A stretch of DNA of 64,000 nt from Rhabditoides inermis (GCA_963966185.1 CAWZYM010000368.1:88884-152883), one strand, 5' to 3'. Counted from the first letter of the stretch, positions 26,101 to 37,300 are shown. The notes: generated by a model not told the origin, from the letters alone. Made by a program: numbers and translations.

Positions 26101-28338
26101 TCAAGAATAGGAAGTGACGTGTGACGACCGAATTGCAGACGTGGACACTGCCGTGTCGATCTTGCCTCATCTGTCGACCCCGCTCACTGCTCGCTGCTTC
26201 AACTCGGCTGTCATTGGCCAGCTGATGTTCTCGCGCGATCCACTCAGCAAGGACAAGCTCGCCAAGTTCCTCGACAGGTCGGTACGGTAGAGTGATGTTG
26301 TTGTTGTTGTTATCTCATTGTTATTGATCTATTGTACTCGACACGTGAGTAAGGCAGTATAGTCAGGTCGTTGTTTTTATTCCTATCAGATGGTTCGACG
26401 ATAGAGTCTTTGTTGCAGTGAGCATGTGAACTCTGTGCACCTGATGTGGGTGCAGATGTCTCTGCAGCACCTGCTCAAGGAGGAGGGCTGGGAGAGGAAC
26501 CTGCCCCTGCTTGTCAAGATCATCACCAACGACTTCCCCTGTGAGTGGCGGGCGAGAATTGTTTACAGCTGGATATGTAGTCTACTTTATCTATAGAAGT
26601 ACGCTATTACTCTTACCGTGTATCGTTAGGGTAGTAGTGGACCGGAAGCGTATTTGTTACAGATTTTATTTGATTTGTTTGTATATGCGTTGTTTTGTTG
26701 TAGCGGATCTTAAGAAGAAGGACACGTCGTTCCACGCGGGTCTGGTCCGGGGAGTGTTTGGAAACAAGGAGCTGAGCGAGGAGAGACTGGAGCAGCTAGT
26801 CGATGCACTGGAGAAGGAGGTGAGAAAGAGAGAGGAGAGAGAGAGAGAGGGAGGAAGAGAGATAGAAGGAGAGAGAGGGAGAGTGAGGGGGAGAGAGAGA
26901 CAAAGAGAGATAGAGACAGAGAGAGACGGGAGAGAGGACCATCCGCTCCTTTTCAGCCTCGCGTTGGCCTGGAGGCGAGCGTGGTGTCGGCGGCTCGGGT
27001 GGAGCTCACCAAACTCGGCCTCGGCCACAGGGCCGACCAGGTCGAGAGACTCAAGAAGAAGAGCGAGGTGCGTGTGTGCATGATCTTTGTGTTTTGTGCT
27101 GTGAACGGTATGTTTCACTGCGTATAGAGACTGGTGCAATGTTTTCTTCGACAATATATGTTTCTTATTTTTCAATTCAAATTTATGTTTCTGTGACAAT
27201 TTATGTTTCTTTTCTCTTCAGTAGTTTCTTAATTCAGGTGTTCTCTTTGGGTATAGATGTAAGATGTGAGAGACAATGTATCATATGATAATTGCATTGA
27301 TTCAGGTGTTTTCCCGCATGCTTCGGTCGTCTGCCCGCGAGTTGGCGACGGAGCTGGATCGTCAGAAGGAGCCCACGTCGTCGTTCGCCGGCGTCCTCTG
27401 CGGCATGATCGGAAGGAAGATTTTACAGGAGAAGGTGTGTAGTGTAAAGACATTAGCACTTTTCCATCGTATAGTCTGCGCCAGAGCGACAGTTTTCGAT
27501 ACTTATGTTTGCAGTTCGAAATACGGTACCACAACGGTCTGCTTATCTTATTTTGCGTGCTATTGCCGAGAGCGAGCAGACTCTTCGACTTTCTCTGATC
27601 TACCCCACCGCTCGCAAGTTATTGCGAACATAGAACTATATTTCGTTAAACGTATAGTTCTATGCTCGCAATAAGTTGCGCGCGGTGGGGTAGATCAGAG
27701 GAAGACAATCAGTCAGCTCTCGGCAATAGCGCGCAAAACAAGAGAGGCAGACGGTTGTGGCACCGTATTTTGAACTGCAAGCGAGGTAGATCGAAAACTG
27801 TCGCTCTGGCGCAGGCTAAAATGCAACTATTTTTCAATACAGTTTTCCACTAACGGGATTGTTAACTGTTTTCCGTTGAGGTGTCGGACGTCCCATTCAT
27901 GTTGGACTATGTGAACCGCGGGGCGGAGCTGGTCGCCACCAAGTTTGAGCCGGAGCAGGAGAAGAAGAGTTCGTTCTGGAAGAAGCAGATCCGACAGGTG
28001 AGTATTGATCGAGGCTTGCCTGTTTGAAATGCGTTCATGCGATTGCAGACGAATCCGAGGTTCTTATGACTGATTATGTTTTGTACGTGCCATTAGAATT
28101 TCGATTTCGTACAAGATTAGATGTTTGATGTTTTCTTGTTGTAGACGACACCGTTTGTTGTGAACCGCGCGATGGAGGCGGCTATCGATTCGGGAGACGC
28201 GGACGCCATGGCTGCCGTGTGGGCAAAGAGGAAGCTCAAGTAAGTGGGGGAAGGGGAGGGGAGGTGTTCTCATCTCACTTCTCACTGAAAAGAGAAAAAG
28301 ATACGAAGTTCCTACGTCTTGTGTGAGATAGGTTTCAT

Positions 28339-28407
<69 letters not shown>

Positions 28408-28872
28408 ACGAATATGTTTGTTCTATAATTGAAGTAGACGTAGAATAACTTATTTGTTATTGACTGGATGTCAGGGAGCACGCGCCTCACGTGGATCTGT
28501 GCATCGCCTACATTGGAAAGCTGGTGCTGAGCGGACGCGGAGACGAGGTGAGCCAGGGGTACGGTAGGGGGGGAGGTTACGGTAATATGCATGTATGGGG
28601 TGCGGTAGGGGGGATGAGAGGTTTATGGCATTGTGTTACAGGCTCGCGCTGTGTGCGCTGCGATGCGCGACGCGTCTCGAACTGTCTCGGCTGGAATGGT
28701 GGAGAAGGTACGGGGGAGGGGCTGAAGGGGGCGTGGCTATCACCTTGAGACTGTCGAGTGTATGTGCACCCGTTTAGGCCGGCTCTCGTCTGTCTTCGAT
28801 GTCCGAGGTTGACGCGGAGGCTGTGGCGGCGGTGCTCAAGCAGGAGCTCAACGTGCCCGACAATGTAAGAGG

Positions 28873-28923
<51 letters not shown>

Positions 28924-30329
28924 GGCTATTACCAACAGAAGGAGGGAGAGGAAAGAAAAGAGTGGGGAAAGATATGTTGAGTTTGAGAAGTTGGCTGGCG
29001 TTGGAGTAGTTTTGAAAGATTGTGATTTGTACGTTTCTGGAATTGATAATAGTCTATGATGTTCAATCCTGATAATAGTTTCTTCCACCCTACTCTTGTA
29101 GATTGCGCGCCGGCTGACAACTGCCAGTCTGCTGCGTCGCATCGACCAATTGATCAGCGAGTGAGTCGAGGGGGTTGAAATGATCTAGTATGGGTTGCTT
29201 ATCACTTGTCACTCTTACCACCCTGATCCCGACATGCAACGTTAGCATGCTGTGGTTGGTGGTCTGGTAACAGTATCAGATACAATTCTACTGTGGGTGA
29301 TTGGCTAACTGGTTTCTGAATTTTAAATATGGTGCTATGTGCTATCGATTCTGTCATAATGGGTGTTACCGTACTCGTTCAGCAACCGGCTGAAGGACGC
29401 GCTGCAGCTGGCGTGTGAGGAGACTCGCAAGCAGAGGGTGGCCATCGGACACAACATGCTCTTCCGAGCAGCCATCAAGAAGTGAGTGGGGAGTGACGTC
29501 ATCATCCCGGAAGTGACGTCATCTCATCGTTGCAGGGGCGAGAACGGTCTTCTGGAGGACACGTTCCACATGGTGGCCAACGCACACAACAAGAACGCCG
29601 CCTTCCTCGAACTCGCATTTGCCATGCTGATCGAGGGACAGACGGTGCCCGCCGGAAAGCTCCTCCAGGTGGGCGGGGCCAGAGGGGGCGGGGCTAGTGA
29701 AGAGGTGTGACTGTGTGTGTTTTCAGTCCAAGGGTCTGACGATCAAGGGGGCCAAGCTCGAGTACTTTGTCAGCCAGGCTGTCACGATGAAGAGGGTGAG
29801 TTGGGCAGAGAAAGTTTTTGTTGTTGTTTAAATATTTTCCGACTTCCCATTCTATGTTTCGTTGTTCGTGTGTACTTGGCGAATGTTAGCTGAGGTATTC
29901 AACTCTTGAGTGCCCTATCAAAAATCGTCACTTACCCCGTTTCAGCCGGACATTCTTCTGGAGTTGTTCCGCGGTCTTCGCGACGATGGACGCGCATCCG
30001 CCGTCGACCTCAACAGGCTGCTCGTCAAGCTCGGATGGATGTACTGTGAGTGGGGGGAGGGGTACTGTAGATGGGATACGGTATTCTGGACTGGATACTG
30101 TGGCATTATATATGATGTATGTGATTGCAGACAACTCGGGTGACAAGGAGGCTCTGGCGTCGTTGGCTGAGGAGGTGGAGAGGGTGCAGTTCCCACTCGA
30201 GGCCCGCACCAGCGCCATGTTCGAAGAGGCCAGGCCGGTGAGTGCGGGGTACGGTACATGGGACTGGGGTTACTGTACGTCATACTGTACTCTTTTCAGA
30301 AGATGGACGCAGCTGAGAAGAAGGCGTAG
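20113..30329 (+). CDS. LRPPRC-like mitochondrial PPR protein, about 1,083 aa
   Basis: About 32 exons in compatible phase run from 20113 to the stop at 30327-30329. The protein opens with a clear mitochondrial-type leader (MLGFARAGLGR, then arginine/alanine-rich sequence to about residue 25). Near residues 190-265 there are PPR units of canonical form, for example GLRPDGETYAALARAYAMEG followed by a second helix pair. The rest is helical throughout, as in metazoan LRPPRC, a leucine-rich PPR protein that stabilises and helps polyadenylate mitochondrial mRNAs together with SLIRP. Human LRPPRC is about 1,390 residues, so this copy is shorter. The third intron (20883-22348) hosts an antisense gene, and the intron after exon 20 hosts a foldback element. 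GA-rich tracts start at the donors after the exons ending near 23885 and 26819. Two exons (24182 and 27881) use GAG acceptors. Orthology to LRPPRC rather than to a sister PPR protein is inference. Confidence 0.85.
21196..22043 (-). CDS. nested antisense gene of unknown function, 202 aa
   Basis: Four exons on the minus strand (21895-22043, 21704-21851, 21436-21660, 21196-21282; 609 nt, phase-consistent) lie wholly inside the third intron of the LRPPRC-like gene. All donors are GTGAGT or GTA types and acceptors are CAG or TAG. The protein begins MALPYETESSQSESS, has two serine/threonine-rich, probably disordered stretches (about 1-45 and 110-130), a proline/histidine/arginine segment with LTRQQFKQLVAAHPK near residue 90, and a C-terminal helix (LRKMISRLESER) that may be a short coiled coil. 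I recognise no family. With no signal peptide or membrane segment it is probably nuclear or cytosolic. Antisense transcription through the host intron could affect host splicing. Confidence 0.8.
25985..26090 (+). mobile_element. single-arm copy of foldback element
   Basis: This intronic stretch starts TATAGTCTGC and continues GCTGGAAATTCGGCGATCTA, CCGTCTGCCTCTTTTG and CTATTGCTGCGAG, ending TCTGATCCACCCCACTGCG. It matches, with many changes, the left arm of the complete hairpin at 27472-27817. It appears to be a diverged or half-deleted copy. Confidence 0.65.
27472..27817. mobile_element. complete TA-flanked foldback MITE
   Basis: The two halves are inverted copies. The left end reads GTCTGCGCCAGAGCGACAG and the right end is its complement, with about 165-nt arms and a short loop near 27645. 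A TA dinucleotide flanks each end, as in Tc1/mariner-type target duplication. It lies in the intron after exon 20 of the LRPPRC-like gene and has no coding capacity. Relatives lie at 25985-26090, 35369-35523, 43074-43205 and 57155-57235. Confidence 0.85.
28340..28403. repeat. (TA)n microsatellite
   Basis: Thirty-two TA dinucleotides in a row within an intron of the LRPPRC-like gene. A similar tract occupies about 41676-41732. Confidence 0.95.
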
Positions 30330-31420
30330 TGAGGAGAGAAGCATCTGACGAGCCTTGGATAGTAGTTGATACGAGTACCGCGCCTCCTTGATGTAGCATG
30401 TAACTGGATTGTTTATGTTTTGTGTGATAGTCGAGTATAGTTAGATTGTAGTACTATAGGTTTTGTTATTGTTACAATGCTGTTTTGTTACAGAATGTTA
30501 CAAAACGCTCACAGATTTATTGTAAGAATTCTATGCGAGTGTCAGTTTGGAGTGTTTTGATAATAAAAATACTATTTTTGATTGATTGTATCAAAGTTGG
30601 CGACGCAACTTATGGATGGGGAAATGAGTGTGAGGGTGAGACAGTAATTTTCTTGGAGATGATTCAGTCGAGATCAAGTACACCGCGCGATCCTTCTTTT
30701 CTAACAGTACGGCACCCCGTGACAGTCACTTTAGCTTAATTGACCGTCACTTTAGCAATGTTTTCCTGAGGAGGGAGGGAGGGAGAGAGGTAGAGAGAGA
30801 GAGAACTTTATTCCCTCAGGCCTCAGGCACGTGCGTGTGGTTGTGTGTGGCAGACAGATACATATATATCTTCAGTGTCTTGTGACTGGAATAAACACAT
30901 TCGGTCCCATCATGTGAAGCGTGGATTCTTTCCATGACAGCGTATGACGTCACGGGAGCGCTGCTGATGACGTCATCGCTGTGTTTACTGCTCATCAGTG
31001 ATAGTGGATGGAAGGACTTGGCTCCTCCTCCCTCTCCGATGGTTCAACACGCCGTCTGTGCTAACGATGACAAAAACGATTCTTGCTGTTATTGTCGGTT
31101 GACACACTGTCGTGGTATCGAACGATCTGAGAGGAGAAGGGGGAGGAAGAGAAAGATGAAGAGCAGGAGAAGGAGACAGCTCGGACGACGCCTCGAGTTT
31201 CGGTCGATACGTTTGATGGGTGAAATTCCGGTGATAACAGGCGAAAACGGCAGGGTCTACCACGAGGTGCGAACAAGAAATACGGTAGATTGAATTTGGA
31301 TGCTGTAGGTGCGTCGTCGGCTTTCTTCAACACACTCTTCACTCGTCGCTCATCACATGCGACAATATTGAAATAGCGGTGATGGGTTGATGTGAGATCT
31401 CATGTGTTCTCAGGTGGTTG
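30330..31420. other. intergenic region after the LRPPRC-like gene
   Basis: The 3' UTR of the LRPPRC-like gene probably ends near a GATAATAAAAATAC signal at about 30558. A short GA tract lies at about 30772-30803. The sequence ends in ATGTGTTCTCAG, the putative leader acceptor of the next small gene. Open frames here are short and lack splice support, so I call no gene. Confidence 0.5.
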
Positions 31421-31943
31421 ATGGCACGTCATCAGTCGCAAATGGCGGCCGTCGATGAAACTGTGAGTGGGGGTACGGTACGGTAAGTGCGGGCATACGG
31501 TAGACGGTACTGGGATTATATATAGGTTTATTACCGATAACATGGAAAAAATCGAAATTATAAATAAAAAAGTGAGCTATATGAACGGCAGGTATAAATG
31601 GGGTTGCAATGACATTGAACAAGGACATAATCTCATAGTATTACATGGAAAAGGAAGTGGGGAGAGCTCTCTATAGGTTGCGCAATTGGCTAGGTGGCAT
31701 GAGATCTAATGTAGAGAGTTGTGATTTAAAGATGGAGGGATCATTGATGGAGATTAGGTCACCAGAAAGCGCATTCCAGATTGCGAAGGTTCTGCTTAAA
31801 AAAGTGCTGGTACGGCCTGTGTGATCAAATGATGAATTATTGTAGACGTATTACTGTACTTGCGTCATACTCCTCAGGCGATGAATGAAGTTTATAGGGG
31901 GAGGGAAAGCAGGCAAAGACAAGTGATGGACAAGTGGGGGTGA
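31421..31943 (+). CDS. small unknown protein, 92 aa
   Basis: Three exons in phase 0 (31421-31462, 31639-31809, 31878-31943) encode 92 residues. The ATG is 7 nt behind a TGTTCTCAG acceptor, consistent with trans-splicing. Donors are GTGAGT and GTACGG; acceptors are CTCATAG and CTCCTCAG. The protein starts MARHQSQMAAVDET, contains an amphipathic helix (EKEVGRALYRLRNWLGGM), then SPESAFQIAKVLLKKVLAM, and ends in a charged tail. Size and helicity resemble small subunits of multiprotein complexes, but I recognise no family. It converges tail to tail with the degenerate phosphatase copy, whose stop is 32 nt away. Confidence 0.6.
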
Positions 31944-31974
31944 GGGTGTAAGTAGTGTGGGCACATCTAGACGG

Positions 31975-33463
31975 CTATGGACGTCCATCTAGAAGCCTCA
32001 GAACGCGTCCATGTCTCTCTTGAACGTCCTCGTATTTGAGCAGTTTGATCTGAACGAGAATCGATCGATTATCGATCGATTATCGATCGATTATCCCACC
32101 GCGATGTAGTCGATCACCGCGCCGACAGCGCAGATGTACTGCTTCTCGTTCGCCACCATGCGTCCCCTGAACGCACGCAAATCACGCACCAACTCCAACG
32201 GGTCGAAAGTGGTCGCCTAGAAAAGAGACTGTAGGATACGGTAGGGTATTGTAGGATACGGTAGGAAACTGTTTAATGCGGTAAGATGTGGTAGAATACG
32301 GTAGGGTATAGTAGGATGCGGTCGGAAAGTACTGTAGATTACGGTAAAGTAGTGTGTGTTACGGTAGACTACTGTAGGATACGGATACTGTAAATAATAC
32401 TCACAGAGACGAACAGGGTAGAGAGAGCCCAGTCGATGAATATGACTGTGCCGGCTCTGCCACAGCCGTGCTCTGACACGACAAATACCTTCAATACAGG
32501 TGGTCACATCACGCTACCGTACACACCGTACCGGGGCGTTGTTGCGGAGAGAGTCGGCGCCCTTCGCCGCCTTGATCAGACGACAGATGGAGAGAGTGGA
32601 AGGGAGGGGTGGCAGACGCCTGCCAGTCCATGTAGTAGAACAGCTGGAACAGGTCGATTCGACGACTACGGTAGAGGCTACCGTACCCTAACTATGACGC
32701 TGTTGCTGCACCCATCGGGGAGCACCTCCAGCGTGTACTCGGCGAAGCGGCGGTCGAGACGCTCCGTCTTTTTGTTCTCCACGTGCACCTTACCGTACTT
32801 GTTGAATACGCCGACGTCCTCCGGCCAATACGGCATGCCCTTCTCTGCGATCTCTCTCTCTCCTCTCTCTCTCGCTCTCTCCTCTCTCTCCCCCCCCTCT
32901 CTCTCTCTCTCTCTCACCCCTCCTCGACCCTTCCCAAATGGATGATTCCGGCCGTCTTCTCACGGTACACTGCGTACCACAACATTTCCGCTGTCTGCTG
33001 GAGCGGACTCTGTAACAGTACTGTAAGTACCGTACCCCTTCGAGCTACAATACCTGGGTGGCGACGAACTGGGTCGCGCCGGTTACGGAGCAGTGATTGG
33101 CGTTGAGGTAGTCGCCGTCGTCTCCCGGCACCCTGAGCCGACTCTCGTCGTAGCACACCGGCTCCTATGACGGTAAACAATAGGTTACGGTAGTTCTACA
33201 GTAAGCCGTACCTGGCCGCGGTTCTTGCTGGCATTGGCGCGCGCGGCGGCGGTGGGTTGGAGAGAAGAGGAGAGGGGCAGGCTCCGGAAGTCACCGGCCA
33301 GTCCCCGCGCGCCCTTCTTCACCATGTCGCCCACGAACCTGTCAATGCACCGGAGTGCGCGGGCGCTGACGGCGGCGCCACAGCCCTTCTCCTCGTCCTT
33401 CGCCTCCTCCGTGGCACCGGTCGTCGTGCGCCTACCCTCGAAAGACCCAAACGTCTTCCTAGT
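31975..33463 (-). pseudogene. degenerate protein tyrosine phosphatase copy (pseudophosphatase)
   Basis: Eight exons keep the order of a classical PTP domain: 33212-33463, 33054-33164, 32918-33009, 32687-32844, 32532-32643, 32405-32488, 32100-32216 and 31975-32049. The KNRY-like block reads SKNRGQEPVCYDESR. The WPD loop reads MDWQAS, so the acid aspartate is gone. The HCX5R signature reads VVSEHGCGRAG: the catalytic cysteine is serine while the arginine remains. The frame breaks twice: exons three and four together are one base out of phase, and exon five (112 nt) is also one base out. An alternative donor/acceptor pair (GTCGAG and GCAGAG) could rescue the first break but not the second. Either this is a decaying gene or the assembly has small indels. 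With a serine at the nucleophile position it could at most bind phosphotyrosine. Confidence 0.75.
32222..32395. repeat. intronic array of TACGGTA/TACTGTA heptamers
   Basis: Within one PTP-copy intron, units such as GGATACGGTAG, GGATACTGTAG and AAACTGT are strung together roughly every 15-20 nt. The core heptamers are near-palindromic (TAC-S/W-GTA). The same heptamers occur singly in dozens of other introns. Confidence 0.8.
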
Positions 33464-34432
33464 CTGAGCGTGCGCGTGGGATTTCAGTCTGGAAGAACGA
33501 TCCGATCAGGGAGAGGGTTGGGAGGAATGGAGGAGAGGGAGAGGAAACAAACTCTTCTACGAACTCTTGTAAGACGTGCTGGGCGGTAGGCGCTAGGAGA
33601 TGTCAATAGGCGCAATAGGCACACCGACGCGTCATTTCCTATGAAAGAACTCACTATAGACAACGCTAATTATTTATTATGAGCATGCATCGATCACTCA
33701 GTGAAATGTTCTAACGTTCTTCAACTGTTTTATCTGTTTTCGCATTCACTCCACTTCCGATATGTCGAACTCCTATATCGATCGATCGCTTCGCCTCTCT
33801 CCGCTCTCGCGCTCTCAATTTGCCCTCTGCGTCTCTGCCCATTTCACGCTCGATTGAGTTTTCATGCAATCTGCTGGTTTATCGTTTGTTTATGTATTGT
33901 TTGCCTCATTTCTTGTTGTTTTGTACAATGCACCTATTTTCGTGATAGGTTTTCACGACATCATTTAATTTTCACTTCCAGAATAGGCGCTTCCGGGCGC
34001 GCTGCTCGCGCAACATCTTCAGGCCAAGCTGGTCGCAGCAGGGCAAGCCGGCTACCGTGAGTTGACAGTTGACAGATTTACTCTCATTCTACTAGAATTA
34101 TGTAGTACGCATGCATGTGGTTCTATCATAATCATCATTCACTTGATAGATTTTCACGATAGTAGGAAGGGAGTGCACATGGTAGAAGCTGCTGGGCTAG
34201 GAAGGAGCTGCTTTTGCCGGAGTTGCACCGCATGAGGAAGGAGTTGCTCTCGTTCTTGTTTCAAGGCAATTTTCGCATGACACAATTTCTTATGGAGATG
34301 TTGTAATGCATTATGAATTACTTGTTGTTAATTTCATGCGCATTGATACACTTATTAACTAAATATGACTTGATAGTTGAATGAAGCAGTGGGGGAGGAA
34401 GCAGTGGGGGAGGGACCAAAGGGATACCGTAC
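33464..34432. other. spacer between tandem PTP copies
   Basis: About 970 nt where the WPD, active-site and Q-loop exons of the upstream copy would be expected; I find none on the minus strand. A GC-rich block at 33984-34060 is flanked by CTTCCAG and GTGAGT on the plus strand, like an exon, but its reading is short and unconvincing. The rest is AT-rich with no feature I can name. Confidence 0.4.
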
Positions 34433-36198
34433 CTTGATGATCTTGCTGTTCGAGCACCCATATGGCAGCACTTCCAGCGTGTAGACGGTGTACTTGTCCT
34501 TGAACTCGATCTTCTTGTTGTTAACGAACATCTTGTCAAAGTTCTCGTATGCGTTGAGTTGTGTTGGCCAGTACTTGGTGCACACCGTCTTGCCTAAAGA
34601 GTGACGTCATTCTCTGCGTTCTCATCTCTCTCCTTCCCCTCCCCCCCTTCTCACCTCCCTCGGTGTGCTGGCACAATGTGATGACTGCCTTGACGTCATG
34701 CTGGTAGCATGTAGCCCAGAACGCTGCTGCCGTGCAGTCGAGCGGAGCCAGTAGTGAGTACTGTAAGCACCCTTGGGTCACACAATCTCGGTACCTGTGT
34801 GGCGATGTACGCCGGCGCTCCCAGCTCTGTGATCCAATTGGCGTGGATGTAGCTGTCGCCCTCGTAGCTGATCTGCATCCGACTCTGGTCCCAACACAGC
34901 ACATCCTAGAAGGAATGCGCACTGGATTACGGTGGTTCTACAGTAGCACGCACACGCACCAGATATCGGTTCTTGCTCGGGTTCGAGTTGAATTCGTTGG
35001 CGGTGAGATAGCTGGACCTGGGAAGGGCGCTGATGTCAGCGAACTCCTTGGTCAGCCCGTCGATGTGGCGTGACGTCACATGGGTGACGAGTGCATCGAC
35101 GCACGAGGCGGCGGGGACGGAGACTGGCGCTGCCGTGGGAGTGAGCGCTCGCCAAAAGGCTTCGTATCCGCATGGCGCTGAATGGTGATGTGTGAATGTT
35201 TCGAATAACAATAGCGTGATACCTGTATGCTTGGTGGTGTTCTGTACATCTTTTGCAAGCGCCAGCATCGCAGCCAGGAACTTGACAATGGCGAGCAGGT
35301 CATTGTCGGCAGCCTACAAGTAGTAAGTAATAACGGAGACTACAATTGATATATTTCTACTCTCAATGATCCGCGCGCTGTGGGTGTGGGGTAGATCAAA
35401 GAAAGAGAGTCAGCTTGGGCAATATCGTTCAAAACGAGAGACTCATATGATTAGAGCACCGTATTCCCAGCTGCGAGCGAGGTAGATTGGAAACTATCGG
35501 GCGAACGCTGGCGAAGGCTATAGTCACATGTAATATACGTGCACTCACTCCGTTTCTGATCTTGTATACCATTTCGCACGGCAACATTCCCTCGTGCTTC
35601 ATAAGTGCTAGCAGCTGCTTTTGGAGAACTGCAATACGTGAAATGGATAACTATAAAGTCACAATTCTACCCACACTCGTGGTCTACTTGTGCAGTAGCA
35701 GCATCGCCGTTATACTTGGTCTTGTGGTCGTAGCGTCCGGCCAGGTACGTCGGGTCGATGTGGTCGAATCCGGCACAAGGCCAGACCTCTCCGTGTCCAT
35801 GCGCCTTGCCTTGTTCGCGCACTAACAAAAAAGGCGTGAATTGCACATAGATATGCGGTGGAGTGAGTTCCCACCCCCAATCGTGAATGGAGTGCCGGCC
35901 AGTCGTCCCGCTGTGTCGAAGACGTACTTGAGACGATTGGTGCCCTAGAATAATTTCTCATTCTCACTTATCATAATCAGTTTGTACTCAGTAGATACAT
36001 ACACGGATCGGTCCTTGGATAGTCCCATTCATGTAGATCTGGAACTCGCGCCATTCTCGATTTGTTGCTACACGGTGGTAAGATCGGCTGAATGTTGTTC
36101 TTAGTATCCCCCTCCCTTCTCTTCTCTCGCTCAATTTCTCTTTCTGCGCTTCCCTTCTCTCACTCACTTCTGGCGGTCCGCTGTATCTCCTGATCCAT
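34433..36198 (-). CDS. tyrosine phosphatase-like gene lacking the catalytic half
   Basis: Exons 36168-36198, 36003-36067, 35875-35944, 35675-35821, 35549-35628, 35223-35313, 34960-35177, 34795-34905, 34655-34760 and 34433-34593 join in phase from the ATG at 36198. The first about 150 residues form a domain I do not recognise, with GEVWPCAGFDHIDP and LAGRYDHKTKY. The N-terminal half of a PTP domain follows: NPSKNRYLDVLCWDQSRM, then SYIHANWI, IATQ, AAAFWATCYQHDVKAVITL, and the exon ending GCSNSKIIK. No exon for the WPD loop, HCX5R site or Q loop follows before the next copy. The last donor and the first exon of the downstream copy are both phase 0, so a run-on transcript would encode a partial domain fused to the degenerate copy. 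On its own it cannot be a phosphatase. Confidence 0.75.
35369..35523 (-). mobile_element. foldback element arm
   Basis: Resembles the right half of the hairpin at 27472-27817: GGGGTAGATCAAAG, then AATATCGTTCAAAACGAGAG, CACCGTATTCCCAGCTGCGA, GAGGTAGATTGGAAACTAT and a GCTGGCGAAGGCTATAG end. It lies in an intron of the truncated PTP gene. Confidence 0.7.
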
Positions 36199-36898
36199 GC
36201 GGGTCCTTGTCTTTCTCTGCCTTCTCTTCCGTGTCCTCATCTTCATCTTCGCCCTGTGTCTCCTCCGCAGCAAATCTTCTTCGATTCGCCTTCTTCCATG
36301 TGTCGTGTGCGTGCGTCTAAACCACTAACACTATATTTTCTACTTTTCGCTCACTCTGTAAGCCGATGTCAGTCATGATAGCAGTACGGGATGGGTTTCT
36401 TCATCGTTTAGTTCTCTAAAATATATCACTCATATTTGCTTTAAAGTCCGACTAAACACAGATTCATGAGCTCTATTGCGCACCGATCTTGAAATCACTC
36501 TCGCTGTCTGCACTCTGACTCTGACCCAACTGTCCGATCGATATCGCATCTGCCGAGCGAGTCTTTTCAATTCAACAAAGGAAACGAAAACAAACAAAAA
36601 ATCCAACAAACACACCAACATAACTAATATGTTTATGTTAAAGATTACAAATCGTATAATCAAGTAGTTTATTAGGACAAAAAATTTTTCTCGTGGAGTT
36701 TTTTGTGTTGGTGATGCAGCAGGGGCGGGAGGAGGCAGCTCGGGCAGTTCCAGCCAAAGGCGGGGCACAGCTACCACTCCGAGAGCAGATCCGAAAGGCT
36801 GAAAACATGCTGCAGTCAACGGGGAGACGGGGAACATCTACCTGAGCGAGCGATCTGATTACTGTACCCTACAATACACTCTCATCACTCTATCGTAC

Positions 36899-37300
36899 CT
36901 TTCCGAGGGGCTGCTCCTACGGCGCTCCCGGGTCGTTCCTGCATGCTGGTGATCTGCTCCGAGTGTTCCACGATACTTGGAAACAGGGGACACGCCTGAA
37001 ACATTCACGAAATTATTAGTCGTACACATTACAAAACACTCACATTACAGTTGGGTCAACGGCGACGAGTACGAAGTCGGTGCAGTTGACGATTTGCGCC
37101 TGCATGGCGCTTACCTGAATCAATCGTAGCAAATAGTTGTACAATATGAATATAACACAATGCATTATTGAAATACAAAACATATCAAACAAAGCATATA
37201 ATCATAAAGAACAAAACTCACGTTGTTATTCGAGCAATTCATGAATTTGACGAGCCGCGCTGCTCGGCCGGCCGACGCAGCCCCGCGCACTTTCCGTTTG
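36899..37300 (-). CDS. unrecognised gene fragment, three probable exons
   Basis: Three phase-0 exons can be joined: about 37222-37290 (ending LVKFMNCSNNN), 37049-37114 (VSAMQAQIVNCTDFVLVAVD and PT) and 36899-36995 (ACPLFPSIVEHSEQITSMQ onward). The joined text is protein-like. The start codon is not clear, the donor of the second exon (GTAATG) is weak while a stronger GTGAGT nearby would shift phase, and the terminal exon near 36700-36806 reads plausibly in more than one frame. I recognise no family. Confidence 0.4.

Noticed and set aside
30934..31293. Plus-strand frame of 119 residues after the LRPPRC-like gene
   Set aside because: Arginine-rich low-complexity middle, no leader acceptor at its ATG, and no continuation exon.
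33984..34060. Plus-strand exon in the PTP spacer
   Set aside because: Flanked by acceptor- and donor-like sequences, but only about 25 residues, arginine/serine-rich, with no partner exon.
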